Assembly (NCBI GenBank): GCA_964006375.1
Contig: OZ023265.1
Span: 166,372,118-166,436,117, forward strand
Length of the DNA: 64,000 nucleotides
From: Tillus elongatus
Lineage: Eukaryota > Arthropoda > Insecta > Coleoptera > Cleridae
Direction: 5' to 3'
Position 1 is the stretch's first letter; every line of letters starts with the position of its first letter. Both the position numbers and the translations under genes were made by a program. Below the pieces are notes generated by a model that saw nothing but the letters and a program-made list of their open reading frames with translations, was not told the DNA's origin and ran no database searches. Shown piece after piece: positions 1 to 10,790 of the stretch.

Positions 1-139
1 TTAATGAAACATGGCACATTGTTTCTAATATATAGATTATACTGGTAACCAAATTTTGTGCCTGCTTTCTTAAAAAAACATATTTGCTGTTAAAAACATA
101 TTTATGAAAATTCACTACCATAACGCACTTGCTGCGTCC
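1..139 (+). repeat. Family H, 3' end fragment
   Basis: The window opens inside a copy of the dominant repeat. The conserved 3' region is visible (GTAACCAAATTTTG, ATGCCTGC-like block, TATGAAAATTCACTACC), ending in the terminal hairpin CGCACTTGCTGCG followed by TCC. The 5' part lies outside the window. Confidence 0.75.
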
Positions 140-189
140 AGAGTTTTTGGATATTTATTTGTAGGTTTAGTGAAGTTTATGGTTTAACG

Positions 190-1225
190 GTCTATAATTT
201 TTTTTTAGCTAATTATCGTGGAACAAATTTGTTAATGCATTTTTGCATTTTTTATCGAAATATGATGCGTTTATCTTTAAAAAAAATCTGGACGTAGTAA
301 GTGCGTTTTGGTAGCAAATTTTCGGTAAATTTGCAGTTTAGCTCCCGAAAGCTTTTCAAAACACTGTTTTCAGAAAACTGCCTAGGCCCCCCCTGGATCC
401 ACAAACCCCAAGAAAAATGTCTTGTTCACACTCCCCAAGGAAGTTACGGGACCAGGAGTGAGTAGGGGTGCATAATTTTTTTTAGCTAATTTTTATAGAA
501 CAAATTCGTTAATGCATTTTTGCATTTTTTTATCGAAATATGATGCGTTTATAAGAAAAAAAATCTGGACGCAGTAAGTGCGTTTTGGTAGCGAATTTTC
601 GGTAAATTTGCAGTTTAGCTCCCGAACGCTTTTCAAAACACTGTTTTCAGAAACCTGCCTAGGGCCCCCCTGAATCCACAAACCCCAAGAAAAATTTCTT
701 GTTCACACCCCCCAAAGGAAGTTATGGGACCAGGAGTGAGTAGGGGTGCATAATTTTTTTTTAGTTACATTTCGTAGAACAAATTCGTTAATGCATTTTT
801 CCATTTTTTGTTGAAATATGATGCATTTGTAAGAAAAAAAATCTGGACGCAGTAAGTGCGTTTTGGTAGCGAATTTTCGATTAATTTGCAGTTTAGCTCC
901 CGAACGCTTGTCAAAAAACTGTTTTCAGAAACCTGCCTAGGCCCCCACCCCCTCTGGACCCACAAACCCCAAGAAAAATTTCTTGTTCACACTCCCAAGG
1001 AAGTTACGGGACCAGGAGTGAGTAGGGGTGTATAATTTTTTTAAAACTAATTTTCGTAGAACAAATTCGTTAATGTATTTTTGCATTTTTTATCGAAATA
1101 TAATGCGTTTGTAAGAAAAAATCTGGACGCAGTAAGTGCGTTTTGGTAGCAAATTTTCGGTAAATTTGCAGTTTAGCTCCTGAACGTTTTTCAAAAAACT
1201 GTTTTCAGAAACCTGCAGGTGGGGT
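190..1225 (-). repeat. Tandem array, about 278-bp unit, family H-derived
   Basis: The same block recurs in direct orientation: the anchor CTGGACG(C/T)AGTAAGTGCG starts at about 288, 565, 843 and 1123, giving periods of 277-280 bp. A second anchor (GGGGTGCATAATT, or GGGGTGTATAATT) falls at about 466, 743 and 1025. Each unit carries the family H terminal hairpin in reverse orientation, a TGCAGTTTAGCTCC block and a GTTACGGGACCAGGAGTGAG block. About 3.7 units are present and differ by a few percent. The short ORFs in the array repeat with the unit and are not genes. Another partial unit starts at about 63800 and runs off the window. Confidence 0.88.
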
Positions 1226-1239
1226 CCTAGTAGAGTTTC

Positions 1240-1545
1240 TGACAACAATTTGTTGGAAAGCGTTCGGGTGCTAATCTGCAAATTTACCAAATTTTCATTA
1301 AATCCTTCAAATTTCAATAACTCAATTTGCTATTAACGTAAGCTTTGTTGGATAGAAAACCAACATTTAAGTTTATTTTCGGAAAATTTTTGTATATTTT
1401 CAAACCATAAGTAATTTTGATAAAATATAGTACATTGTTTCTACCATATAGGCTATACCGATAATCAGATTGATGCCTGCTCGCATTTGCTATTAAAAAC
1501 ATTTTTATGGAAAATCACTTCCATAACACATTTGCTGCATCTAGA
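1240..1545 (+). repeat. Family H, 3' part
   Basis: The sequence runs from AATCTGCAAATTTACC through CAATAACTCAATTTGC and ATTTTCGGAAAATTTTTG to the 3' end (CACTTCCATAACACATTTGCTGC). Together with the inverted hairpin at about 1123 it forms an inverted-ended unit of about 420 bp. Confidence 0.65.
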
Positions 1546-1550
1546 CTTTT

Positions 1551-1722
1551 GAAAAATGTTTATATATTTTCAAACAATAAATTTATTTCAATGAAATATG
1601 GTACATTGTTTCTACTATATAGGCAATCAAGTTTGATGCCTGCTTTCATCAAAGAAAGACATTTGCTATTAAAAATATTTTAAAGAAAATTCGCTACCAT
1701 AACGCACTTGCTGCGTCCCGAG
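1551..1722 (+). repeat. Family H, 3' end fragment
   Basis: A 170-bp fragment shows the GGTACATTGTTTCTACTATA block and the terminal AACGCACTTGCTGCGTCC hairpin. It follows the previous copy directly, so the two are head to tail. Confidence 0.7.
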
Positions 1723-1828
1723 ATTATTTTTTTTAATAATATTAATGGCTGCGGCATCTCAGGCCATTAGCACATTCATTTCCCATCATTCACTATTTTT
1801 ACAAATTTTCCAGACAAAGTTCTCGTTG

Positions 1829-1905
1829 GCTCGCCCAGGAATCGAACCTGGGACCTCTCGCTTAGCAGGCTGGCATCTAGCAACCTACGCCACGAGGGCG
1901 TCAAG
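1829..1905 (-). repeat. tRNA-like sequence (SINE head or tRNA pseudogene)
   Basis: On the minus strand there is an A-box-like TGGCGTAGGTTG and a good B box (GGTTCGATTCC) inside a perfect T-arm (CCCAGG...CCTGGG). The acceptor arm pairs only at its inner four positions and the anticodon arm does not pair well. It is therefore more likely a tRNA-derived repeat head or dead tRNA than a working tRNA gene. Confidence 0.45.
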
Positions 1906-2482
1906 AACATCTTATTAAACAAGTGCTTCAATTTATTAGTACGTTTAGACACTTTTACATCGCGATCGTCTTTCTAATTTCTTTGCTAGGATATATTTTT
2001 AAAACAGATAAAGGATGATTTTCTGTAAACACCTTATATTATGTATTGCACAATGCAGCTGACTGTAATTTAACATATATTTAGAAAGTATTTCGTTAGT
2101 TTGTAGGATAAGTTGGAAGAATCTGCAGCCATTATAACGCAATAAGTTGTATTCCTTAGAGGTATAAAATATGCAAGTGGTACATTAACATTAATAAGGC
2201 AAAGAGAATGTGATCGCCGGTAACCGCCTTGTAATTACAGATAAATAATAATAGAAATAAAGATCTTCCAGTTTACGTCTTTTACAAAACGTGGGCTACT
2301 GCAGAAGCTGTTACGGTCTTTATGTTGTTGCTAATAATATTATACCTACTATGATAATAACGGAAAGATCTATATAATAGCTTTCATATCACAGCACTGT
2401 TTTAGATAACGCTACTCTAACATTAACTGCCGGTGGCTATTCTAAAATTTCAGAATACAAACAAGTTGCTTCTCGATGTATA
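1906..2482. other. Unannotated AT-rich stretch
   Basis: I see no long ORF, tandem repeat or recognisable element here. It lies between the tRNA-like sequence and the left TIR of the mariner-like element. Confidence 0.5.
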
Positions 2483-4401
2483 TAGGCTGGCGCATTGAAA
2501 ACGAAACAGACTGATTTGCGTCCAGAGAATATTTTTTTAAGAAACGCTGAAACACGTCAATTTTAATATTGAGGGGGACATGTTTTGACATAAAACTCAA
2601 CTTTGTCACATCAACCCCTTAAGAGTAATGATAACAACCCTTATATTTTAAACAGGAAACATGGATCGAGTGTTACACCATTTGAAAGCTCCTTCTTTTC
2701 TGAATTCAGCACACTAATTTTTTTTTGAAAGTTTTATCAACTCGTTTAAAAATTATTCACAGTTGAAGATGCAAAAACGCATTTCACTCATTCCGATATG
2801 AAATGTGCTGATAGTAAATGTTTTGTTGGTTTGTAAACAAAAAATTGACTATCAGAACATTTCTTATCGGAATGAGAGAAATGCGGTTTATTATTTCAGT
2901 TTATCGGTCGGTTTGATACTTGATAGTACTACCGAAAATTAATTTCACAATGGTGTATTCTATAGAAGAAAGAGTTGAAATAATTACTCTTTTTTTCAAA
3001 AACGATGACTGTGCCAACCGTACCGCAAATTTGTTTAATGAACGACATTCGAACAGACATGCTAACAGAAAATACATTTTGGAGTTAGTTGCAAAGTTTC
3101 AACAAAGTGGTTCAGTAGCCGACAAAAAACGGGATCCTGAACGCGAATTTCCGGTTAGAAATGAGACTACTGAGATTGAAGTTTTAGGACAAATTGCTGT
3201 AGACCCAACTTTGAGCACGAGAAAATTGGCCACTGTTTCGAACATCAAAAGCAGAACTATTCAGCGAATATTGAAGCATCATAAATTTCACCCGTATAAA
3301 ATTCATCTTGTACAATAACTGAATGAAGATAATTTTGATCGGCGGCTGGAGTTTTGTGAAGTTATGACTGCACGAATAGCTGATAACGGGAACTTTCTGT
3401 TCAGACTAGTGTACGTTTTTATCAAACTCTACAGTCAATCGTCATAATTGTCGTTATTAGGCAGATAATAATCCAAGAAATTTTCACGAAGTCCACACTC
3501 AAACTCCATAGAAATTGAATGTCTGGACTGGCATTTTTGGAGACCGTTTAATCGAACCAATTTTCCTTGATGGCAATTTGAGTGGCAAAACGTATTTGGA
3601 CTTACTAGAAGATACGTTTACCCTCTACTAATTGACATTGTTGAAAATGAACATCGCTATCAAAAAAATCAGTTAGTGTTTCAACAAGATGGAGCTCCTC
3701 AGCATTTTTCACAACGTGTTAGGGAGTTTATTAACAGATAGTTTCCAGAGCAATGGATTGGGCGTAGAGGTGCTATTGAGTGGCTCCATAAATCACCGGA
3801 TTTAACTCCTCTAGACTTCTTTCTATGGGGCCATTTAAAGAGTAGAATTTCTGCAACAGAACCGGAGTCTCTACAAGAATTACGACGACGCATTGCTGAA
3901 TAATGCCGTCTAATAACTCCACAAATGCTTCAGAATGTCAGAGCTCGTTTTGAACAAAATTTGTACTTTTGTATGGAAGCTGGTGGTCAACAATTTCAAC
4001 ACTTATTTAACTGAATAAACATTTTTGAACGTTTGGTTTTGTTTTTTAGTTTTTTTTAACAAAGAATTGACTAATTAGTGCATTTCTTATCACAATGAAT
4101 GAAATACGTTCTTGCAACTCCAACTGTGAATAATTTTTAAACGAGTTGATTGAACTTCCAAAAAAATTAGTGTGCTGAATTCAGAAAAGAAAGGGCTTTC
4201 AAATGATGTAACACTCGACCCATGTTCCTTATTTAAAATATAAGGGTTGTTAGCACCACCCTTAAGGGGTTGATGTGACAAAGTTGAGTTTTATGTTAAA
4301 ACATGTCCCCTTCAATATTAAAATTGAAGTGTTCCAGCGTTTATTAAAAAAAATTTATCTGGACGCAAATCGGTCTGTTTCGTTTTCAATGCGCCACCCT
4401 G
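2483..4401 (+). mobile_element. Tc1/mariner-superfamily element with about 340-bp TIRs
   Basis: Long terminal inverted repeats run from 2483 to about 2820 on the left and about 4060 to 4401 on the right and are roughly 90 percent identical by eye. Both contain GGCGCATTGAAAACGAAACA near the tip. Each end is bordered by a TA dinucleotide (2481-2482 and 4402-4403), the target duplication of IS630/Tc1/mariner elements. The left TIR is followed by a separate near-perfect hairpin (2775-2887). A transposase remnant fills the interior. Because both TIRs and the TA pair survive, this looks like a whole, dead element. The right edge abuts a reverse family H fragment. Confidence 0.85.
2950..4014 (+). 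pseudogene. Mariner-like transposase, inactivated
   Basis: This remnant encoded a DDE/D transposase that would cut and paste the surrounding TIR element. The N-terminal 122 codons (to 3316) are open and contain a helix-turn-helix region starting MVYSIEERVEIITLF, with a second HTH near LSTRKLATVSNIKSRTIQRI. A TAA then interrupts the frame. Downstream pieces are recognisable: FDRRLEFCEVM, LNVWTGIFGDRLIEP, FQQDGAPQHF (second catalytic Asp) and SPDLTPLDFFLWGHLKS (third catalytic Asp). The first catalytic Asp region is damaged around 3410-3440. At least four stops and one frameshift are present. The last two catalytic Asp residues are separated by about 36 residues. The Met at 2950 is preferred over the ORF opening at 2920 because homologous proteins begin close to MVYS. 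Confidence 0.85.
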
Positions 4402-4403
4402 TA

Positions 4404-4455
4404 CCAAATTTGATCAAAATCGGACCATTACTTTTTGAGTTATGGGTGTGATATA

Positions 4456-4552
<97 letters not shown>

Positions 4553-4560
4553 TCCAAGAT
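4404..4560 (-). repeat. Family H fragment with (TA)n and (GA)n
   Basis: The reverse-orientation blocks CCAAATTTGATCAAAATCGG and TTTTTGAGTTATGG lead into a (TA)n tract (about 4459-4536) that ends in (GA)n (4537-4552). The IYIY-type ORFs here are translations of the microsatellite. Confidence 0.7.
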
Positions 4561-4929
4561 AAGGAGGGCCACTATAGGGATCTCCAAAACGGTCGATTGT
4601 ACATATAAATTTTTTCTGTCGTTAATGGTGGACCTACACCAACATCGATGACACAACTCTCCACAGCAACTCTTGATTTCCTTTAACGTAGCATTCCAAA
4701 TTTTTGAATCCGACGTTTCGTCTTTGCAGTACCACCATCAGCTTTTTTAAATACTCTCATTTTCTGATATCATGATTTGAAAGCCATTTATAGTTAATTT
4801 TCTAGCGCACCGTATCCATGTAACCATTAAACATAATTTTTATACTTACAGTTCGTTCTGCTGACATATTATTTTATTATGTATCTCAAGTATGGTAAGG
4901 TAACATTAATTAAGAAATACCAAGAGTTA

Positions 4930-4973
4930 GGGCGCATTAGGGCCTCTGGAACCCATTTCCGTTGTCAGTTAAA

Positions 4974-5052
<79 letters not shown>

Positions 5053-5370
5053 TCAAAAAAAATACTTCACTGATTTGTACCAAATTTGTAAATTACCCTT
5101 ATTTTGCTAATAGCTTGGATGAGTTCGTTCATCAAATCTTAACGACCGATTTTTCTTAATAAAAAAAAATAAAAAATATTTTTTAAAACGCAATAACTCT
5201 CAAATTGTCTAAGCGATTGAAACAAAAATATACAACTTAAAAGAGCATAGACAGACGTTGTTGTCTACCAATTTTCAAGTCGTTTGATAAAAGCAAAATA
5301 AAGTTATTCGAAATTAATAATAAAATAATCCTCGAGATCACCTAAGATTCTGTAATGCAATATCTACAAT
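4930..5370 (+). repeat. Family H, central part with (TA)n
   Basis: The sequence CTCTGGAACCCATTTCCG and GTCAGTTAAAATG precede a (TA)n tract (about 4977-5048). It is followed by AACTCAAAAAAAATAC and a TTGGATGAGTTCGTT block, matching the order seen in complete copies. Confidence 0.65.
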
Positions 5371-5554
5371 GTTGGACAAAGACAGATGACGTTATCTGTA
5401 TTGCCATGGTATTTAAATACATCGTAGATAAAAAACTAAACAATTGAAGTTATTGCAAGATGTCAGACTGGAGAACATTGTGAGAGATACGACAGGGACG
5501 CCATCTCGGTGCAGGACAGCTCTAGTTTAACAACTCCATTTAGTTTACTCGGAA

Positions 5555-5762
5555 CAATTTAAGTTTATTAACACAAAATTTTTGTACATTTTCAAATAAT
5601 AGGTTATTTTGATAAAATACGGTACATTGTTTCTACTATATAGGTTATACCGGTAACCAGATTGATCCCTGCTTGCATTAGAGAGAGAGAGATGTATTTG
5701 CTATTAAAAACATTTTAATGAAAGATCACTTCCATAGCGCACTTCTTGCGTCCAGACTTTTA
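5555..5762 (+). repeat. Family H, 3' end fragment
   Basis: The blocks TTTTTGTACATTTTCAAAT, GGTACATTGTTTCTACTATA and GGTTATACCGGTAACC occur in order. The copy ends with TAGCGCACTTCTTGCGTCC. Confidence 0.7.
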
Positions 5763-5998
5763 AAATTGATATCGTCAAGAAAGGACACTGAAATTGTTTT
5801 TGCTTCATTACCTAGAATGAAACGCGATTGGCTATTAATTTTTTAGTGTGTTGTAGCAGAGCTCGTCGTTAGATGAATTTTTTAGTGTTAATTTTTGTAA
5901 CAAATTTAAAAACCATAGCATTTTTGAATAGAAAATGAAGGGATCTTTCAATTGAAGTATCACAAACCCCTACTTCCAATCTGAATATGTGGGGGTTG

Positions 5999-6454
5999 CA
6001 GTAGCGGCTCGTGCCGTAATGCATTGTGGGTGGGCAAGAAAAAAAATGGAGGGTTCCCCTCTTTTTTCACCGAAAATGTATTATAAAAAAACCAACTTAC
6101 TAAACTTAATAATTATTAACTACTTACTTACCAAGTTTTCCTCTAGTTAGTTATAAGTTATAGTAGTTAAAAAGTCCTTTCCTTTGATAATTACTAACTA
6201 ACTATATAATTTTAAATGTGTTTGATATAAAGACATAACAATATGTGATCTTTGTCATTTTATACTTCACGGATCTTTTCAATATAATTATATTTATTTA
6301 TATGTTCATTTATTCGTCTATTAATTTACATATTTATAAACGGCTTAGCCTATGTAGGTTAGCATTATAAAATTTCAAATGTTTTGTTTGACATAAAAAC
6401 ATGACAATATGTGATCTTTGTCGTTTTATACTGCACGTATCTTTTGAATTTTAC

Positions 6455-6531
<77 letters not shown>

Positions 6532-7341
6532 TTTTTTAACTTGAATTTTAAGATTGAATGAATTTTATGAAAACACGCCAGGATGCCGTACTTGATAGAC
6601 GCAAACTTATTATAAATTTTGACTAAATAATTTAATATACTTTATATTGTCTAAATGTGAGATGCTATTCACGAGGATCTAATCTATCGCAGTTATATTC
6701 CTTCTAATAACACTATATTTTAGACTCTATTTAATTATCGTTGTTTCAATTACGTAATATTTTGCTGTGTACAAATCAATAATAATATTGCCTTAAGAAA
6801 GATAATACGGTCCTGGCGATAAAATGAGCGATTACGCCTGATTCCAGAACAGCATAACTGTATGTCGAGTACCACCCTGGTCCGTTAAACTGTAGCGATG
6901 TGGGCAAGCTCAAATATTCTATTCTCGCAACATCAAAGGGCCGCCCTACAAGATTCAGTGCTGGGTCTTATTATGCTGTGCTGCAAGTGTGGAATTTTAA
7001 ATCGCGCAACGGGATTGCTTATTCGGTAGTTTTTGACGAAGATAGTCGATCATTTCGTATTGAAGTTTCCCATTTAGGTAGAGCGCCGAAGAATACACAT
7101 CGACGAAGAACTGTGTATATGGATGTATATAACGTCGGCAACCATCAACACACTATACTTCTTCTGATTCTGTATTAATGGCTGCCGACTCTGCAATACT
7201 CGATATACTAATTTTCTTTGTTTAGAATGCAGGAGGTCAAAAATTAACAAAAAACTTAAAATATAGCATAGTAAAAATATTATTTTTCCCCGGCAGGAGG
7301 CAGTACGCGGGCACGGGCGCACATATTGAGGAGCCGCCCCG
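5999..7341. mobile_element. hAT-like non-autonomous element, copy 1
   Basis: The left end CAGTAGCGGCTCGTGCC and the right end (reverse complement CGGGGCGGCTCCTC) form short imperfect TIRs of the CAGnGGCGG type. The interior matches copy 2 at 42923-44432 over several blocks, for example GAAAATGTATTATAAA, GTTTTCCTCTAGTTAGTTAT, TTTTTGACGAAGAT and ATGGCTGCCGACTCT. An internal direct repeat (6219-6284 and 6378-6444, shared ACAATATGTGATCTTTGTC) and a (TA)n tract are present. No transposase remains. The assignment to hAT rests on copy 2, whose 8-bp TSD is clear; here a G-run obscures the right flank and I cannot confirm a TSD. Confidence 0.65.
6461..6531. repeat. (TA)n microsatellite inside hAT-like copy 1
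   Basis: About 35 uninterrupted TA units. This tract is not flanked by family H blocks, so it arose independently or from a fully decayed copy. Confidence 0.9.
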
Positions 7342-8048
7342 TTGCTTAGGGGGGGGGGGGGGGGGTCTACTTTGATTACTATCAAACAATGTAAGCATCT
7401 CCCAAGCCTCTTCTTTCGATTGCCCTCAATATATATTGCAGGTAAAACATGAATTTTTAATTGCCTTTAAAAAATCAACAACTCATTTTAAATATCGCTC
7501 TAAAGTACAATCCATACGATTATATACATTTACGGGCTCATATATTAGACCCGAGAATATTCAAGAGTTCACGTTATAATCGAAAAACATAAACATTCGA
7601 GCAATTCACGCAATGCCACAGAAACTCATTAACATAACTAAATGCAGATGTTATTTCTCACTGAGAGATATGATCTTCCACTAATATCATTTATGAATAT
7701 CTGTCGCAGGTTTCCTTATGTAATAATTTTTGCAAATACTTACCTATTCAAAGCAGGAGAAAACGTTTATTATAAGTTATGTAGTCTCATATCCTGTCTG
7801 CGACATATTTGTAAAATGACACTCAATAAAATGGTACATAAAAGCAACTGGTGATAGTTAATAGCTTATATGTGCAAAAACATATCTATTAATCAAATTA
7901 TGCTAAAAAGTAATCAGTTTCATTTTACTTATTGTGAATTGGAGCATCAAATTCACCCCAACACATTTTCTAAACCATGACAGCAAGAAGTCACTACTAC
8001 AAACTAATAATACCACATACTGCAGCAGTAATTTACGACAAATGGCAA
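7342..8048. other. Unannotated stretch with a poly-G run
   Basis: A run of about 16 G lies at 7349-7364. The rest is AT-rich, and the ORF at 7642-7854 has no recognisable motif and no supporting context. Confidence 0.5.
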
Positions 8049-8218
8049 ATATCCTCCTGAGACCCTAACTCAAAAAATGAATAAAATGAAAATAATGTTT
8101 GTGTGCTTTGACTAGAAATCGGTACTAAAACAAACATATTCAGTCAAAATAAACATTTATTTTTATTTTTGAAGTTTTTTTAAAAGTCCATTTAATTGGA
8201 CACTCGGATTATAAGCAT

Positions 8219-10790
8219 TCATTTCGACTTTCTATGAATTTTAAGAAAACAGTTATGATCATAAGTTATACGGTAAAAATTATTACACTTTTTGCATAAA
8301 AACTTTGTTTTCTTGTTACATTTTGGATAATTGCATCTTACTGAGTTTTTCAGATCACCTTTCAGAATTGGAAGGTGTTGTTTACTTCTGACACTGACGT
8401 TGTTGTTGTTTGGTAAAGGTGATGAGGTTTTTGTTGGAATATTATATCCCATAGGATTTCTTCTTGTATGAATTGAGCTTCGTTCTGATACGTCATTGTC
8501 AAACCCTCCTCCGTTTATGAGCTAAGAAGCAAATCAGAAGTTTGAAATCAAAGAACTGTCTGTACTTTTTGTTTAACTTTTTGAAATGATTTCGGTACAA
8601 AATCCAGGAGTTGGCAATTCTGACGTCCACAAAATGAAAAATACTTTTAAGAGTCCATTTATTGGTTCGTGCAGTTATCCGATAATACGCAATCATTCTA
8701 TATACAGACTTGGAGACTACTTCTCTGGCTTAACTGTTGGTTTTTGTAGGTGAAGGACGTAGCCAGCGCGTGAGCTAACTGGAGCAAGTGTCCCTTCGAA
8801 TTCTGGAAGTTCTAGGATGTTCTTCAATGCTTCTGTGACTATAGTTTCGCTGCTTGACAGCATTTTCAGACAGATTAAAATTGAATTAGTACGAAATCAT
8901 GACAACTACAAATAAAGATCTGTTGGTATGTTATGATATGATGTTTTGATCAAAAATTTTTATCAAATTGAAAATAAAATGAAACACAGATGACAGATGA
9001 GGATTTCAAAATGTCTATGTGATGTATGTCAATATTTAACATAACAACTAGAATTAGCCTATAATAACTATGATAACAGTTACAACAATAAAATAACTAA
9101 ACAATAACAGTATCAAAGTAGTCTCTATATAACGAAAATATTGACATACATCAACTCATTATTTTATTACAACTTTTTTGAAATAATAGTTAAATTTATT
9201 TTCTTTGACATATTTAATTAGAAAGAAGAATATCCAAGAAAGGCGAATTTATTAAATCAGTTTGCTTGTTTAAAAAAAGGTAGTTATTGTCGTGTGTGTG
9301 CCCTTTAACTTCTAAAGCTTCAAAAAAATCTAGTTTACGTTTGTCAATAAGATCGATGCCTGCCATGCATTCATTGTATTTGGATACCATGTTAGGTCTT
9401 CTCATTCGAATACATTTTTGTCAGATTTGGAGCATATCCTGCATTCATCTGGAGGTTCGTCTTGTAAAGTAGTTGATGCAAGAACAACAGGTTTCATATC
9501 ATACCATTGGAGGACCTTAATTTTTTCATCAGATCTTTTAATTTGTTCAGATGAACCCTTTCCCAATTGTTTTAAAATATTTTCTTTTGTCAGGTGAACA
9601 GCTTGTGGAATTCTTGATTTCATGATTGTACCAGTTCCATGGATTTTTTCCCCTAATAGTGTTTCTAATAGAGGAATTGTGGCAAAGTATCTGTCCATGT
9701 AGACATGCGAATTCTCCGGTAGCGTCTCAACAAGTCTGATGACGGCTGAACCACCTACACCTAAATGATTTACGGAATTATCCAGGAAAGTATCTTTACC
9801 TTGGTATGCCTTAAAATCTAAAATCAACCCAGATGGTGTAGCACACACACAAAATTTTTTAAGCCTTCAGGATTGGGCTTACCACGCACAAATTGTTTGA
9901 CACCACACACTCCGGTGAATGGTATCATTTGTTCACCTATTGCAACTTCAGCTTCTCTTGACATGGTTAAACATGTGTCTGTAACTTTCATCATGATAGG
10001 TCTAACTTTCCAAAGCTTATCTCTTTTGTCATATTCTTATGAAATATCACCATCAATAACTTTTAAGTGGTTTCTAATAACAAAAAATCTAGCTCTAGTC
10101 ATTTTTGAGCCTATAGCGTACACTTTTGTGGTTTTGTATCAATAGATACGTATTCTAGGATATTTTAGAATTAACATTAGCATGTTTATTGCAAAAAAAT
10201 GTTTTGTTTCCTTAAGTGATAAGGTTAGTGGCTTGTTGTGCACTAGCATGTATTTTACATTTGCAGATTGGCAGATTTGTTGAAAAATATTGTCATCGAA
10301 ATACATTGCACAATAATCAGACACCGAAAAATTTTGTCGTTCATCACAGTTATCAACATTCTTTGGAATATTAAAATGTGTACCAAAAAAAGCGTCACAG
10401 TTTTTCCAGGTGTATTTTTATTTATTCGATTTTTTGTTTTTGGATTTGTTCTTGCCTTTTTTTCCTGCTTTGTACACGCTTAAAGGTAAATCATCATCCG
10501 TGTCCCAATCCAATTCTTCATTTTGTACACCATCTTTAGATTTTTCTTGAATTTCTTCTTTTAACACATCAATATCCACTTCTTGATCTTCTTCTAAAGC
10601 ATCCATATCTTCTTGATCTTCATCTAAATCCGATACATTAATAACCTCTTTCTCTGCTTCAATCTCTTTAAAATCACCATTTTCTTCATTGTCTTCAAAG
10701 CCTTCTACGTCAGTCGAATCCGCTTCTAATATTTGAAGTAAGAGATCATCATCAATGCCTGGCTGTAGGTATCGTTTATCACAAAATATT
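8219..10790 (-). pseudogene. piggyBac transposase, inactivated and interrupted
   Basis: Read on the minus strand, the pieces follow the piggyBac order. An acidic N-terminus (10790-10418, rich in Asp/Glu, ending in a Lys-rich stretch) is followed by YTWKNCDAFFG and the MYFDDNIFQQIC segment (10324-10139). SKMTRARFFVIRN and KVRPIMMKV come next, then the catalytic core (9848-9402) with GLILDFKAYQGK, HVYMDRYFATIPLL and QWYDMKPV. NECMAGIDLIDK follows (about 9350), then ITARTNKWTLKSIF (8696-8499), and finally a cysteine-rich C-terminal domain with CNYPKCNKKTKFLCKKC (8452-8219). Three candidate catalytic Asp residues (ILDF, YMDRYF, GIDLIDK) are visible. Several single stops and a roughly 650-bp insert between IDLIDK and MIAYYRIT kill the frame. 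Related proteins are about 550-600 residues long, so nearly all of the gene is present. Confidence 0.88.
8697..9345 (-). other. Insert within the piggyBac gene, with a 48-codon ORF
   Basis: The transposase reading frame breaks at IDLIDK and resumes at MIAYYRIT, leaving about 650 bp that do not belong to it. Inside, on the minus strand, 8863-8717 is an open frame beginning MLSSSETIVTEALKN and ending with LHLQKPTVKPEK and a stop. Its composition looks protein-like, but I recognise no family. The boundaries show no clear TIR or TSD. It may be a fragment of another element or captured host exon sequence. Confidence 0.4.

Noticed and set aside
190..1225. Possible CRISPR-like array
   Set aside because: The repeat unit is about 278 bp with no short repeat/spacer alternation, and the context is a eukaryotic transposon landscape.
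1829..1905. Functional tRNA gene
   Set aside because: The B box and T-arm are good, but three acceptor pairs and the anticodon stem fail.
7349..7364. Poly-G run as a G-quadruplex regulatory site
   Set aside because: A single homopolymer at an element edge with no gene nearby; similar runs occur at 21660 and 40660. A replication or sequencing slip is the simpler reading.
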